From Galeruca laticollis (lineage: Eukaryota > Arthropoda > Insecta > Coleoptera > Chrysomelidae): 64,000 bases of DNA. Shown piece by piece: positions 1 to 11,473 of this stretch. The stretch spans positions 140,205,423 to 140,269,422 of the forward strand of contig OY998181.1 in assembly GCA_963921935.1 (NCBI GenBank), given 5' to 3'. Position 1 is the first letter of the stretch. Each line of letters starts with the position of its first letter. The notes under the pieces are model-generated. The model made no database searches and was not told the origin of the DNA. It worked only from the letters and a program-made list of their open reading frames with translations. The position numbers and the translations under genes are program-made.

Positions 1-294
1 TTACCTATAGTATTCATTCGAATTTATTATAACGTAGTACGACCAGTATTCCGTTTACAAGCTGTAATAATATGTAAAAATCAATTAAAATAATAATTAA
101 TAAACCCTGATACATTTGAAATAATATTTAAACATCTCAAATGTGTATTATTGTAATAGGCATCGGCAGCAAGCACCAAATGAACTAAACAAAAATTAAA
201 TTTGGCAACAGTAGATAGAATACTACTTTATCTGTGGATTCATGCCTAATAATATTTATTACAAGACTTGACATATCAGTTGACAAAATTAACT
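1..294. other. No gene seen
   Basis: AT-rich sequence without a convincing coding frame, terminal repeat or RNA gene. Confidence 0.5.
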
Positions 295-432
295 GGAATT
301 AAAGTGCATGCATATACACGAATTTGTTTCGATATTAAATGCACATAAATATCTATTCCCACTCTCATGATGAGCCATTTGTGAATGGTTCATTATGAGA
401 ACTTGTTCATGGAAGTCATTGAGGGTAAAAAT
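295..432. repeat. Dispersed repeat, copy 1
   Basis: About 140 bp that recur in the same orientation at 4629-4800. Shared landmarks are GGAATTAAAGTGCATGC, a stretch ending in ATTAAATGCAC, and TCATTATGAGAACTTGTTCA. The two copies differ by scattered substitutions and small indels, so the duplication is old. They bracket the TIR element at 1490-4575 at a distance, but they are not its termini. They could be a short non-autonomous transposon, a SINE-like repeat or LTR remnants; I cannot tell which. Confidence 0.7.
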
Positions 433-1489
433 CATAAATATATAAACAAGAGTGATATGATTGTTTACAAAAAATTTCACGGCAGCACGTCGTCACAATC
501 TAACCGCTGTTGGGAGAAACGTATCCTTGTAATTCGTAATATTTTCATATGCATCATATTTTTTTTGTAAACATGTGTTTAAGAAAATGATAAATATCTT
601 ATAACGAACTATTTTTATGAACTTACTATAGATCTAATACAACATAATTACAAGAACAGTACCTCAGTTTATTATTAGTGCCTGAAATGTCTTCTGCATT
701 GAAATAAAAATTTAACATTTGACAACAGCGCAAAAATAATCAAACCCGTAAATGTGTCAAAAGTTCCATATAGTTATTTACGCATAGTTCATTCATTATT
801 TTTTGAGTTGTATAGTTTATGTGAATATTTTTTTAGGATAAGAATGTTTTTGTGTTTAAATATAAACGTATTCAAAAAAACATTTTACTAGAATAATTAC
901 TACGGTTTAGTAGTGCATTGTGAAACTGAATATTTACACCCCGAACTTATATTTGTCAAATTAAAGTCACACATCAGCTGATAGCTGATGTTATGCCAAC
1001 AGCCTATTTCCGTCTTCCTTTTTAGGCTTATTTCAGAATGAAATAGGACTATTGTAGAGAGTAGATTTATATATATGTATGTGTTATAATTTGTAAGCAC
1101 GATAGAGGGCGCATTTTTTGACGAATCGAAACTAAACTCGCTACAAAAATTGGTTCGGCCAATATCTTGGACGAGTTCGTTATCGAGCCAAATCGGCTAA
1201 GTAGAAACAAAATGGCGGCCTGTCAAAACTGAAAAAAAAATTGTATTTCTTTTGTTTCTGATCTGACGCAAAAACGTTACAAAGATTTTTTTTAGATCCT
1301 AACAAGTTCTACAACTTTCAAATGAAACACTTTTTCCTAAAACGTACATGAAAACATTGATTTAAGAAATTTTTTTTTGTTTTGAATCTGGTGCAAAAAC
1401 TTTACTGAAATAAGCCGTCCAATTGGTCTTGTGCCATTGGGATTTTTTAAGAGATAGCATGTTTCACATGTTGGCGTGTAAATACATAT
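433..1489. other. No gene seen
   Basis: AT-rich flank between the dispersed repeat and the left end of the TIR element. The short open frames here are low-complexity and match no family I recognise. Confidence 0.5.
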
Positions 1490-4400
1490 CTGTACCTCGG
1501 ATGGATACAACACTATGTCCATTTTCATAACTTTACAGGAGAGGAGTTTTAAACTTTTTTTCAACAAAAAGTGTTATTGGCACAGCTATTTATTGAGATG
1601 TTGAAACAATATTTTACCAGAATATTCTATTTATTGTTATTTACATCATGCAGTTGTTATAAAATAAAAAAAACTTTTTTACGGTTTTTTTTCACTTTTT
1701 AATGGACATGGTGTTGTATCCCTCTAATAAAGTTATTGTACTATAAGACCTAATGTGGGATATTCAATAACAAACATAATACTATTTGACTTACAAAATG
1801 TATTTAACTATTTTATTTATAATTCTCTTTACAAATACAAATAATACATCTATGTATTCAACTAAAATGGTATTTTAGATGCAAAAAACTCAGTCATCAT
1901 CAGGTAAGTCTCCTTCAGGGTACTCACTAGTGGTATTACTAGTATGCTTTAAGTTTTTATGAAAGTCATGGCAAACTGTAGGAACATATGGTAGTAATGC
2001 CAATAGATCATTATACTTTTGTTGTGATATTGGTATTGGACTTGGTGTTACCAGTTGCAAATCGTTTGGCAATGTAAGGTGTCGCCTTCGAAACCTAACA
2101 AGGTCAATCTACTGGTTTTCATCAGCGAAATTACTTTTCAAAAACAGAGTTCCCATGCTGTTCTGTTTTACTTGCAGTTGAACACAGGTTGACAGAAGAA
2201 CTTGTTCTTTGTTGACATCTTTTTTTCTATTAATAAAGGGTGGATTTTCACATGTTTTGACATAGTACAAACACCTAAAATTTTTAAAATCTTCCAGTTC
2301 CATATTATGCACAGTATATTTCATTGAGGTCTGTCTGACTAACTGCTGCCAATCCCAGGGCGTTAGAATTGTCATGTTGTTAAGTTTGTTTCTCTTCCGC
2401 TCTATCAGTGCATGGACAGTATCCGCCTCCATATGCGTGTGGCCCTTTAGTAGAAACTTTTGAGTGATGATTTTTACTTGAGGATACTTATTGAGTATCC
2501 AAAAGAAACACATAATAAGGCTAATATTCTTATTCTGGCCGTAACAATTATCCGACCACAGAATGATTTCTTCAATGTCACTGCCAGGAATGACGGTATC
2601 TGCCCATTTCAGTAATGCAGATCCGATTTCATTTCCGCCACGAGCTCCTTTGGATTCGTCCCACATAATACAATGGACTGACGAATCAGAAGAATCAAAA
2701 AGGGTGTAATTCAACGCTTATGCAATTTGTTATAAGGGGTGACGGCAAACATTTTTGAAGATCACCCGTTAATACCTTAAGGGTATTGTTAGCCCTTTTG
2801 GTGTCCTCGCTTTTTAAATCATACCTTAATTTAGATTCATCCAGATGTGCATTATGGTCTTCCTCAATAGAATTTTTTTCATCTAGAGTCAAATTATTTA
2901 TTAATTTTGCTTGAAAATAATCACATGTGTCACACGTGTCTATTTCTGGTGGTTTGAAATTCAACTTAAATTTTTTGTTGAACACATCGTAGTAGAGCCA
3001 TTTTTTAGCTATTAACGAAGGGTTGAAATCATTTTCATTACAATCCTCTACATACAGTTCATACATTTTCTCTATGTTCAGGTGCGGACCCAAATACTTC
3101 ATATCACTCTTTTCCCTAGTGTAATGACTGCTATAATTTGGGAAGGAAGAGATGTGTCTTACTACACTTTCTACAGTGTCATTATGTGTTTTATTGACGG
3201 GAGTTTGCTTACCCCTTTGATCGATTTTTACAATTCCACCTGGTTCAATATTTTTCAAAACATTAACTACCACGGTGTTTGATATAGATAGTGTATTTAA
3301 AAACATAAGTTTACATACTCTAGTTCGTATGCCTTTTACTGTAAAATAATATTGTAGAGTATTTTGTTTTGACTTATTGGAGGCAAGGTCTCGTTTTCTT
3401 GAACGGACAGTACTATGCTTCTCTACACATGGAACAATGAATTGCCGTTTTGTGTCATTTCCCTTCTCCTGACTCCAGTATGCATTAAAGATCTCCTGTC
3501 TGTCACTTTGTAATAATTTTTCAGAATATTTCAGTCTGCAAGAACAAGGAGGTTTAATAATTCTGGCAGGGACAACTTTACCCTTTTTACTAATATATTC
3601 TTCACCTGCAGAATATTTACGTTTCTGAATATTACATGCCCATTCACTGGTATGAACGACACGTTTTTTACCTATCTGAGTAGAAATAGATTTATTTTTC
3701 ACTTTTCTCCTTACGCCTACTGTTCCTTGCAAATCAAGGCCTACTTGATTTTCTGCAATATTTTGATTATCGCTGCTTAAATTTAAGTCTTCCTCAAGTA
3801 AACGTAGCTCATGTCCATTTGAGTTTGTTTTAGCACTAGTTTTATTTGTACTGACCTCATTTTGTATTTCATTAAATACAGGGACATCATCACTGGAATC
3901 CGTTTCAGAGCTTGGAGGTTCATAATTTTTGTCCCGATCAGAATCATCATCATTTTCGTCGAAACTCAAGTCATCTCCATTATCCTCTTCATTTTCAATA
4001 TCCTTGCTGTTTGTATGGTTTGGTTCTGAAATAAAACAAGTCTTATAATATTACATGTAAAACATAATATTTTGAAGTTTAGGTTCATAACAAAACATTA
4101 CATTAACTGTTTGAGGTTATGTATATCACATTAAAAATAATGAGCAAAACAGTAGCTTACCTGTAGTGGAATCTTTTTTAGAACTTTTCAATAGTTCCAG
4201 AATCTTTCTCCCATTATTCTTACTATAAATAAAAAGAGCAAATATTATGGCTTAAAATACATCCAACTATGTAAACTCATCAGAACTGTCAAAAGTACTC
4301 TTAGTTCACTAACAATCCGCCAGGCTGTGTAGAGGTATACAACACTATGTCCAGTAGTAATTCACATGCTTCAGAAGGATAAAACATCAAGTCCACATGG

Positions 4401-4575
4401 TGTTCTATCCATCTAAATGAAAGTGGAGTTGGTGTTGTTTTAAAACATGCTATATCCGGTTCTAACTGGTTTTGGACATATTCCTCTAAGAAATATGAGA
4501 AAAGCTGATTTTAACTCTGTAATATAGTCAATATGGAAAAAAATGGACATAGTGTTGTATCCCTCCGAGGTACAG
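1490..4575. mobile_element. DNA transposon carrying a DUF7869-like gene
   Basis: The two ends form a terminal inverted repeat of about 38 bp with one mismatch, beginning CTGTACCTCGG and running through GGATACAACACTATGTCCA into TTTT. It occupies 1490-1527 on the left and 4538-4575 on the right, inverted. Both ends are flanked by ATAT (1486-1489 and 4576-4579), a candidate 4-bp target duplication, although ATAT is palindromic and so weak proof. The core motif recurs internally at 1703-1724, 4332-4353 and 4391-4413 in mixed orientation, as expected of subterminal transposase-binding sites. The only gene inside is the minus-strand one at 1890-4222. A cut-and-paste transposon is the simplest reading; the superfamily is not established. 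Confidence 0.75.
1890..4222 (-). pseudogene. DUF7869-like putative transposase, copy A (broken)
   Basis: Multi-exon gene. One exon at 4222-4161 (NNGRKILELLKSSKKD) ends in a consensus GTAAGC donor; a 135-bp intron ends in TTTTATTTCAG; the main exon starts at 4025. The N-terminal part is acidic and Ser-rich, followed by basic, Cys-containing blocks (CSCRLKY, CDTCDYF). The catalytic-looking core has WSDNCYGQNKN near 2560 and KGHTHMEADTVHALIER near 2400, a pattern typical of a large uncharacterised insect family and reminiscent of an RNase H/DDE fold. The reading frame shifts near 2700-2715 with loss of a few residues, and an in-frame TAG at 2109-2111 precedes a tail that stays open in frame to 1890. 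Family membership is read from motifs; transposase function is inferred from the surrounding TIRs. Confidence 0.75.
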
Positions 4576-4628
4576 ATATAATTTTATGAATGACTACTTG
4601 GGGATGTGGTAAAAATAGAGACAAAACG

Positions 4629-4800
4629 GGAATTAAAGTGCATGCTGCAGTACACGAATTTGTTTCGATATTAAATGCACGTAAATATCTATTCTCATTC
4701 TCATAGTCACCCATTTTAGAATCGGTCATTATGAGAACTTGTTCATGGAAGTCACTTAGTGGAAAAACTTGTTCATGGAAGTCACTTAGTGGGAAAAATA
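4629..4800. repeat. Dispersed repeat, copy 2
   Basis: Same-orientation relative of 295-432. It also carries a local tandem duplication in which a roughly 28-bp unit containing CTTGTTCATGGAAGTCACTT appears twice in 4738-4795. Confidence 0.7.
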
Positions 4801-5328
4801 GGGACATTTACTTTTCTTCTCGATAGATGCAAAACGTAATTTTATAATAAAGTACGGTAAATTATTCATTTATCAAAATCAGTCATAAGGAAAATAAAGT
4901 AAAACGTGTTTGTTAAATAAATACCTAAGATAGAAATATGTAATTTACAAATATTTATTTTATTTATGGTCTTAATTAATATAATAACGTTAACTTGGGA
5001 CTAAAATCATTACTAAAAGTTCTTTTTCTACAGGACACCGCTATAAATCCAATTTTAATTTGATTCTGTTTTTCTGACGTTCGAGAAAAAATATATTTCA
5101 GTATGCACACAGTTTTCATTATGTACACTGGTCCCAATTTTGATCATTGTGTGTATTATGAAAAAGGTCCTCTAAATATACGTGATACATATAAAAAAAT
5201 ACCGGGACCGGTACCGACAATAAACGCTATATCTAGAAAATTACAAGGACCGGTCCCGTATGTGCCAAATGTCCTCATATATACCATTTGAGTTCCATTT
5301 TGTTACTCATAGGTACCCCTATATGTAT

Positions 5329-5340
<12 letters not shown>
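4801..5340. other. No gene seen
   Basis: AT-rich intergenic DNA. Around 5200-5260 two related GC-richer words (GGGACCGGTACCG and GGACCGGTCCCG) stand out, but no coding region or element boundary can be assigned. Confidence 0.4.

Positions 5341-5379
<39 letters not shown>
5341..5379. repeat. (ATA)n microsatellite, 13 units
   Basis: Perfect run of 13 ATA triplets immediately next to the 3' end of the truncated Penelope-like element. An open frame here reads as poly-Asn on one strand and poly-Leu on the other and is not coding. Confidence 0.95.
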
Positions 5380-5438
5380 TAGTGATACTGGGTGCATCTA
5401 CCAACACCAATGCACCCAACAATAGGGGTGGTAATATG

Positions 5439-6344
5439 TTAGTTATCCGCAAAAAGGGTAGTGTCAATTGGGAGAACGTGATTGTCATTTGTGGAAGGAA
5501 GGTTAGTGTTGAAATCTAAGGACAACAAAAAGGAATAAATCTCACTCAAGTGGTCTGTGTCAGTCTTTTTGTTAATGACATTGTTAAATTGTGAAATAAA
5601 AGCCATTTCTAAAAATGATCTCTTAGTTTTATTAGACTCTGTCGCCAACACCTTTACAGCTTCAAAGTTCATATGATGGTCAAGAGAATGAACGTGGTCT
5701 GCTATAGCGCAACGTTCTGGGTGTAATCTACAATCACTCTTATGTGAGACAATACGGCTAGAAAGTGATCTTAAAGTCTGACCAATATATTGCTTATCAC
5801 AGTCCCCACATGGAACGCTATACACAACGTTAGTAAGAGAAGTTAACGGACATTTATCTTTAACTCTAGTGAAAATTGATCTAATTGTTAGAGTTGTCCT
5901 GTTAGCAATTTTAAAATTACCATATGCCTGGAACAATCTCGCAAGTCTCGGAGTAATGTCTTTTATGTATGGAAAGGAATCAAAAATTGGGGGAGCAGGG
6001 GTCGTAACAGCGCCAACATCCATTTGGGGCACGTTAGGATGGCTATCATCAGTCAGCAGTTCCATGATATTAGATGTGCTGAATAGTAATTTATTAAGTA
6101 AAGTTCTTGGATAAGAGTTATCCGAGAAAAGGTTGAATAAAATGTTAAGATTTTTATTATGGAAGATACTATTTGAAATTCTAAGGACTCTCTGTTTCAT
6201 TTGTTTCACCAAGTTCACCTTCATAGAATGTTTGTGGTAAGAATGGTAATTTAAATATCTACCAGAACTGCACGGTTTCCTGTACCAATCGATAATTATT
6301 GATACGAATGAATCATCGATGATATTTAGGTAATATCGAAACAA
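5439..6344 (-). CDS. Penelope ORF fragment: RT tail plus GIY-YIG endonuclease
   Basis: About 300 residues, open throughout. The N-terminal 70 residues contain WYRKPCSSGRYLNYHS, typical of the end of the Penelope reverse transcriptase region. The C-terminal half is a GIY-YIG endonuclease with the family's Cys pair and signature (YSVPCGDCDKQYIGQTLRSL), an R..SH..DC block and a conserved Glu (FLEMAFISQFN). Penelope proteins use this nuclease to nick target DNA for primed reverse transcription. The catalytic RT core is absent, so the copy is dead, although its reading frame is still clean, which suggests modest age. The first 15 or so residues derive from the inverted terminal segment and are not native. 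Confidence 0.85.
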   Translation of the reverse strand: MFRYYLNIIDDSFVSIIIDWYRKPCSSGRYLNYHSYHKHSMKVNLVKQMKQRVLRISNSIFHNKNLNILFNLFSDNSYPRTLLNKLLFSTSNIMELLTDDSHPNVPQMDVGAVTTPAPPIFDSFPYIKDITPRLARLFQAYGNFKIANRTTLTIRSIFTRVKDKCPLTSLTNVVYSVPCGDCDKQYIGQTLRSLSSRIVSHKSDCRLHPERCAIADHVHSLDHHMNFEAVKVLATESNKTKRSFLEMAFISQFNNVINKKTDTDHLSEIYSFLLSLDFNTNLPSTNDNHVLPIDTTLFADN

Positions 6345-6349
6345 TTGTC
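6321..6349 (+). ncRNA. Hammerhead-like core, degenerate (Penelope end)
   Basis: GATATT(6321-6326)/AATATC(6332-6337) form a perfect 6-bp stem, followed by GAAAC (6338-6342), a mini-stem AC/GT and a GTC triplet at 6347-6349. The upstream CUGANGA box is corrupted (CATCGAT), so this copy should be inactive. Confidence 0.45.
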
Positions 6350-6484
6350 AATTTTTTAGAATTTTTAACATTTTTTCAATATATTTCAATATGAGTAGAT
6401 TCCACAAAGTAAGGGTCGAGACAGTTAATTAGATTGTAAATATATAATGTGAAAATAATTACAAACAATAATGAATTGTAAGTC

Positions 6485-9400
6485 TTTAAATTTTACTCAG
6501 TAGGTTCTCTTTGATTAGATACTGGATGGCTATGACAATTTGGTGTGTACTAGTTACGATATCCTTAACGTCGGCTTTCATTCCAAGCTGCTGAAGTCTT
6601 TAGGTGTAGTAGGGGCAGTCTACGAGAATGTGTTGAATGTCAAGTAGAGATTGGCAGTGTCGGCAGTTTGGCTGGGGGGAAGAGGTCATAAGGTGTACAT
6701 GAGTAAGTCGGGTGTGACCAATACACAGTCTTCTTGTGACAACCTCGTTTCTCAGTAGATCGGGGATGTCAATATTCGGATGTATCTTTCTTAAGAATGT
6801 TAGCCATTTCTTCCGTATAAGTTTTTTCATAGCGTTTTTTACGTCTCTAGAAATTTGCAGAGTTATATGTGTAGTGGTGTATGAGGCAGGTTCTTTAGCA
6901 AGGAGATCGGCGTTTTTATTACCAGTTATACCAATGTGTGAGGGAATCCATATAATAGTGATAGTTACATCATGAGAAATAAGGGTTTGATATGTGCCGT
7001 GGATGCGTTAAACGAGGGGATGATTTGTGAATAAATTGTTGATGGATTGAATAGATGAGAGAGAGTCTGTACAAATAGCAACTTGTTGGTGGGGGATTAC
7101 GCAGAGATTGAAGGCTTGTAAACTGGCGAATAATTCATCGGTGTGAACGCTCGAGTAGTGGTAACAGCACATCCGACACCAGTCTTGTTTTTTGAGGCGA
7201 CAGTGAAGAGTATCCGTTCGTATTTCTTCGAGATTATGATTTCTAAGAAGAATTTGTTTATGAGTTCGTGACTGGTATCTTCCTTGCTGAACATGGTGAG
7301 TGAGGTGTTACATCTTGGGAGTGCTTTGGTCCAGGGTAAGTTATGTGGAATGAGGATAGGGCCGGTTAGGGATAATTGATTGTCAGGATTAGATTTTGAA
7401 GAAGGAGGGTAATGGTATGTATGTGCAGGTTAGGTGGTGGTGAGTTGGTTATTAAATAGGAAACTGGATTAGAGGAGTTGGATGAAGTCGTGGCTGCATG
7501 AGAAAGGAGGAGAAATTGACGTCTGAGCCAGAGTGGAGGTTCATTGGCTTCAAGGCCTAGGCTCTCAGCTGGACAAGAGCGAAATGCGCCTAAACAAAGT
7601 CGGATGACAGTATTTTGTACAGTGCTTAGGGTTTTCAGGATGTTTTTGGATGCTGACATATATACTGTCATAATCTAGTTTGGATCGAATGAGAGTCCGG
7701 TATACTTTCAGGAGGGTAAATTCGCTAGCTCCCCACTAATAAAGGGAAAGTGTTTTGATGATATTCAAGAGTTTTAGGCAGTATCCTCTGGTTTCTCGGA
7801 TATGGTGTTTTCAAGAAAGTCGGGAGTCGAATGTCACTCCCAGAATTTTGCAGCGCTCGACGACTGGGAGAGGGCGGTTGATCACTAAAATTTCAGGGTG
7901 AGGAGATGGGGCTTTTCTGCCGAATCTTATGAGCTTTGATTTTGTAGCGGAGAGGGAAAGGCCAAGTGAAGATATTCTACTTTGTAAATCAATTCACATC
8001 ATATTGGAGGAGTTTGCATGTAGTAGGAGTCGAGGCGCCGTGACAGTAGATAACAAGGTCGTCTGCATACGCAGCAGACAGGGAGGGAAGATTGTTACAG
8101 AAATGAATAGTTAGAATGAATAATCTAGTGCTGATAATAGATCCCACACCGTCGTGTTGGACGTGAGTTAATGATAAATAACCATTTACTGAGACCCTAA
8201 AGGATCTATTACTAAATAAGTGTCATAAATGAGAACATGTTACCATTGAGACCATAAAATGAAAGTTTATCAACAATCGTCTACCTTGGTAAGGTGTCAA
8301 ATGCAGCTTCAATGTCAAAGACAGAGGCTAACACCTCTTGTTTACAATTTATAGCATCGGCAATGTGGGTTTGTAAGATTGCGAGGTTATCTCTTGTGGA
8401 ACGGTGACGACGGAAACCGGATTGTTCTTTTGGCAAGATTTGGTGTTTTTCGATAAACCACATGAGTCGTCTGTTTATCATCTTTTTCATTAATTTGCAT
8501 GTAGTACATGTAAGAGAAATCGGTCTATAGGACTGTAGAAATGTAGATGGTTGTGACGGTTTTAGGACGGGAACGATAATGGATGTGTTCCATTGCGTAG
8601 GGAATAATTGAGAAGATCAAATGGTTTTCTAAATGTTTAATAGTTTAGTAAGGCTATAGGTGGATTCATTTTTAAGAAAAATCTAAGAGATGACGTCAGG
8701 ACCAGCGGCAGAGTTTTTACATGAACATAAGGCAGTTGTTAGTTCGGTATATGAAAAAAGGAAATTAATATCGTCGATATCTTGTAGGTGAGGTAAAGTG
8801 AGTTTGGGGTAGGCAGATTCATGAGGAATAATTGTAAAGAGGGGCTTGAGTTTTTTTGAAATTTTTCATCATATTTATCAGCAAATATGTTAGAACTAGT
8901 TTGGCTATTGCTGGAGGAAGTGTCATTATAAAAAAGTTAGGGAATTTTGGTGTTAGTTTTGTGACCTTGGACCTATCGATTTTTTTTTCATGTTTGAGAG
9001 GGGTTTGAATTATTATCCAATGTTGTTACATAAATATGCCAGGAGTTTTTTTGGCTCTGTTTGATTACATATTTGGCTTTTGCTTTAAATCTTTTAAATT
9101 TAACTAGGTTTTCGAGACTTTTGTGTTTGCGGAAAAAGTTGAGGGCAGTTTTGAATTGTCGCACTGCTTGTTCGCATGGAGGGTTTCACCAAGGAACGAT
9201 TTTGTGACTGGGCATATGGGTGGTTTTTCTAATGTGAGTGAATGCTGCTTTAATGATGGTATCCGAGAAAAGCTTAATAGAATAATCAATATCATTGGTG
9301 GCAGGTAATTCACCCAGGAGAGATTCATTCTCCTACGAGATTCCGGCCATTTCGTTTTCTTGAGGTGCCAATAACTTCTCACATGAGCTTGTTCATTTGA

Positions 9401-10114
9401 GTTGTCACGTATAATTATGGGGTAATATCACATAGATCATCAAGAGTTTGTCAGGTTAAGTTAGGGGCAGTTTTGGGATCACAAATGCTTAGATCAATGT
9501 CAGAAACTGTACCAGAAGCGATATTCAAGTAGGTATATGATCCCGTATTGAGGAGGCATGAAATAGTACAATTTAGTATTTTCTCAATAACTTTACCGCG
9601 TCCAAATGTGCGTGAGGAGCACATACCGTAGGCACTGAACTCATCCAAGAGTACAAAGGGCTGGGGGAGATCGTAAACCCAGTCAAGTAGCTCCTCTTCA
9701 TTTAGTTTGTGGTCGGGGAGGAATGTATATGGAACATATGGTTAATTTTTGGGGACAATAGGCTGTTATGGAAATGGCTTCAAGACTAGTAGTAAGGGGC
9801 AGGTGAGTTGAGTGAAGATATATGGATACTCCACCACTGGCTCTGGAGCAGATTGTTCGGATGTAATGATATCCTTCGAAGTTCTTTGTTGTAGGGATAT
9901 TGGAAGATGTAAAATTAGTTTCATGGAGACATACGAAATCCGGGTGGTAGAGGAAAATAAGTTGTTGAAGACGTTCAAGGCGAGGATAGTATCCTTCGCA
10001 ATTCCACTGAATTATCGTGAATTTATTAGTAATATCAATAGAGGTCGGTATAGTCAGAATTGGAGTCACTATCATTAGAGCTAAAAGATTTAAGGCTAGC
10101 ATAATCGACTGCAT
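6485..10114 (-). pseudogene. ORF2 of Jockey/I-like element (EN-RT-RNase H)
   Basis: The domains appear in the right order on the minus strand. Endonuclease starts at 10114 (FTIIQWNCEGYYPRL, PDFVCLHETNF) and ends near 9451 (SDIDLSICDP). Reverse transcriptase fingers lie at 8490-8281 (KEQSGFRRHRSTRDNL). The polymerase YADD box is intact at 8059-8070. The thumb region is at 7671-7366 and RNase H at 7294-6830. The C-terminal Cys/His tail is at 6830-6600 and continues in a shifted frame to about 6485. In RNase H the expected first catalytic Asp is replaced (FTVASKNKTGVGCA). At least six frame breaks separate the blocks. The protein would nick target DNA and reverse-transcribe its own mRNA; this copy cannot. 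Confidence 0.8.
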
Positions 10115-11304
10115 CGTTGGGATTCATGGTTCATAGTACTTTTTTTGTTAGATGGGTAATGCGACTTTTGAGTGACCTATCAGAAATGGCATGATATATT
10201 TGACGAAGATCTGCAAGGAGGGATTTAATGTTTAAAGCAAATTGATAAGTTTCTGCTAATGGATCGTTGCTTCCGAAAGAATTTTCCAGAAATGCTATTA
10301 ATTGTTCTGAAGTAATTAAGAAGGATGTAGGGAATGTTTTTGTTAAATTTTCACTGAGCGTGCAGAGGGGCCGATAGTTGTTGTTAGAGTCTTGGACTCT
10401 TTTTTCTTTTTGGAGGCAGGCTTGGGGGCACGAAAGGCGTTGTCAGATAGTGAATCTGTTTTGTCTTGGCTGAGTGTGAGAGGAACAGACGAGATAATTA
10501 CAGAGGGTGATTCGAGGCTAGAGTTAGTAGAATGAAGTCGTTTGAAACCAGAAATACTAGGAATAGGTTGGTCTAAAGGAAGGAGTGTGTTGGCAGAATG
10601 ATTGTCGGTGGAAGGTATAGGGGCAGTGGTAGTAGAGAAAGTACGATCAGTGGAAGTAGGATCATTAGAAATATCGGTAGAATCGTTCTGGATAGGGGTA
10701 GTTCTGGAGAGGGAGGAAGTGTCAAGAGGATTTTGGCAGGTATCAGCAGTATGTCCAGCTTGTTTGCAGAAGAAACACTCCGATTTATCTGAGGTAACGA
10801 AGATCCGGAAATCAGTATTTTCGAAATGTATTAAAACAGAGACTTCTATTTCAAAGTTATCTTTGTCTGGTATGACATAGATGGACCGACGAAAGTTTAG
10901 AATATGGGAATAATCTTCTTCAGGTGTGCAAGTACTGATATTGCTGATGGGTGGTGTAAGTTGAAGTCCGAGATCATTTTTTAGAGCATGATAAGTCTGC
11001 GTATGGGGACGATTTCTTCTCTAACGGTAACTGAAGAATGGTTTTTAGGGATGTTATCAACGACTAAATTAGAAGCGAGAAACTTGCAGATACTTTGATT
11101 AGATATTCGGGAAACATGGGTGATTCCTTTTGGTGTCACAATGTCACCTATTCCCTAGATGTGATTGAAGAGAACTGTATCTGGAAGCGCATTTATTACG
11201 ATAGCTTAATTTCTACTAGGATATGTTATAGGTGTTAAAGTTGATTTTCTTGAATTTAATTTAGTAGCAGCAGCAAAACTTCGTGCAGTGGGTTGAGTTG
11301 ACAT
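10035..11304 (-). pseudogene. ORF1 (Gag-like, CCHC) of Jockey/I-like element
   Basis: Starts MSTQPTARSFAAATK at 11304. It continues through an RNA-binding region to one CCHC zinc knuckle (CFFCKQAGHTADTC, C-x2-C-x4-H-x4-C) near 10755-10796, then a Ser/Thr-rich linker and a basic stretch. The last residues (SLKSFSSNDSDSNSDYTDLY) end at 10035 and overlap the start of ORF2 in another frame, the usual arrangement for such elements. Internal stops, for instance after TYPSRN near 11210, and frame changes near 10980 and 10370 inactivate it. ORF1 proteins coat the element RNA. Confidence 0.75.
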
Positions 11305-11453
11305 GTTAAAATATTTTGGATGCCAAACTATTTAATAAACTGTATAGACCAAGCAACTAGCCTATAGTGTAATTATTGTAAATAGACACATACCAATATG
11401 AGCCAACAAATATTTGACACAAAAAACTAATCACTTGCGTCGATAACGTTAAT

Positions 11454-11473
11454 GAGCACTCGATCGAGTGCTC
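11454..11473. repeat. Perfect 20-bp palindrome in the non-LTR 5' UTR
   Basis: GAGCACTCGATCGAGTGCTC is its own reverse complement. It is followed at 11472-11494 by a second partly self-complementary GC-rich stretch (CTCCGACC..TTCGGAGG), so the 5' end of the element RNA could fold into adjacent hairpins. Confidence 0.8.

Larger units (their letters stand above)
5381..6431 (-). mobile_element. Penelope-like element, 5'-truncated
   Basis: Contains the 3' part of a Penelope-like ORF on the minus strand (5439-6344). At its 5' side, on the opposite strand, lies a Penelope terminal segment (6321-6431) with a hammerhead-like core and the tail GTAAGGGTCGAGACAGTYAATT. The same tail recurs, inverted, at the edge of the palindrome at 38945. 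A truncated copy with an inverted terminal piece is a common Penelope insertion product. The right edge abuts the 3' end of the non-LTR element at 6432. Confidence 0.75.

Noticed and set aside
1496..4568. CTCG/CGAG next to the TIR core as target duplication of the 1.5-4.6 kb element
   Set aside because: The two are inverted relative to each other, not direct, so they belong to the TIR; ATAT outside is the better candidate.
5331..5519. Poly-Asn / poly-Leu frames
   Set aside because: Product of the (ATA)n run next to the Penelope fragment.
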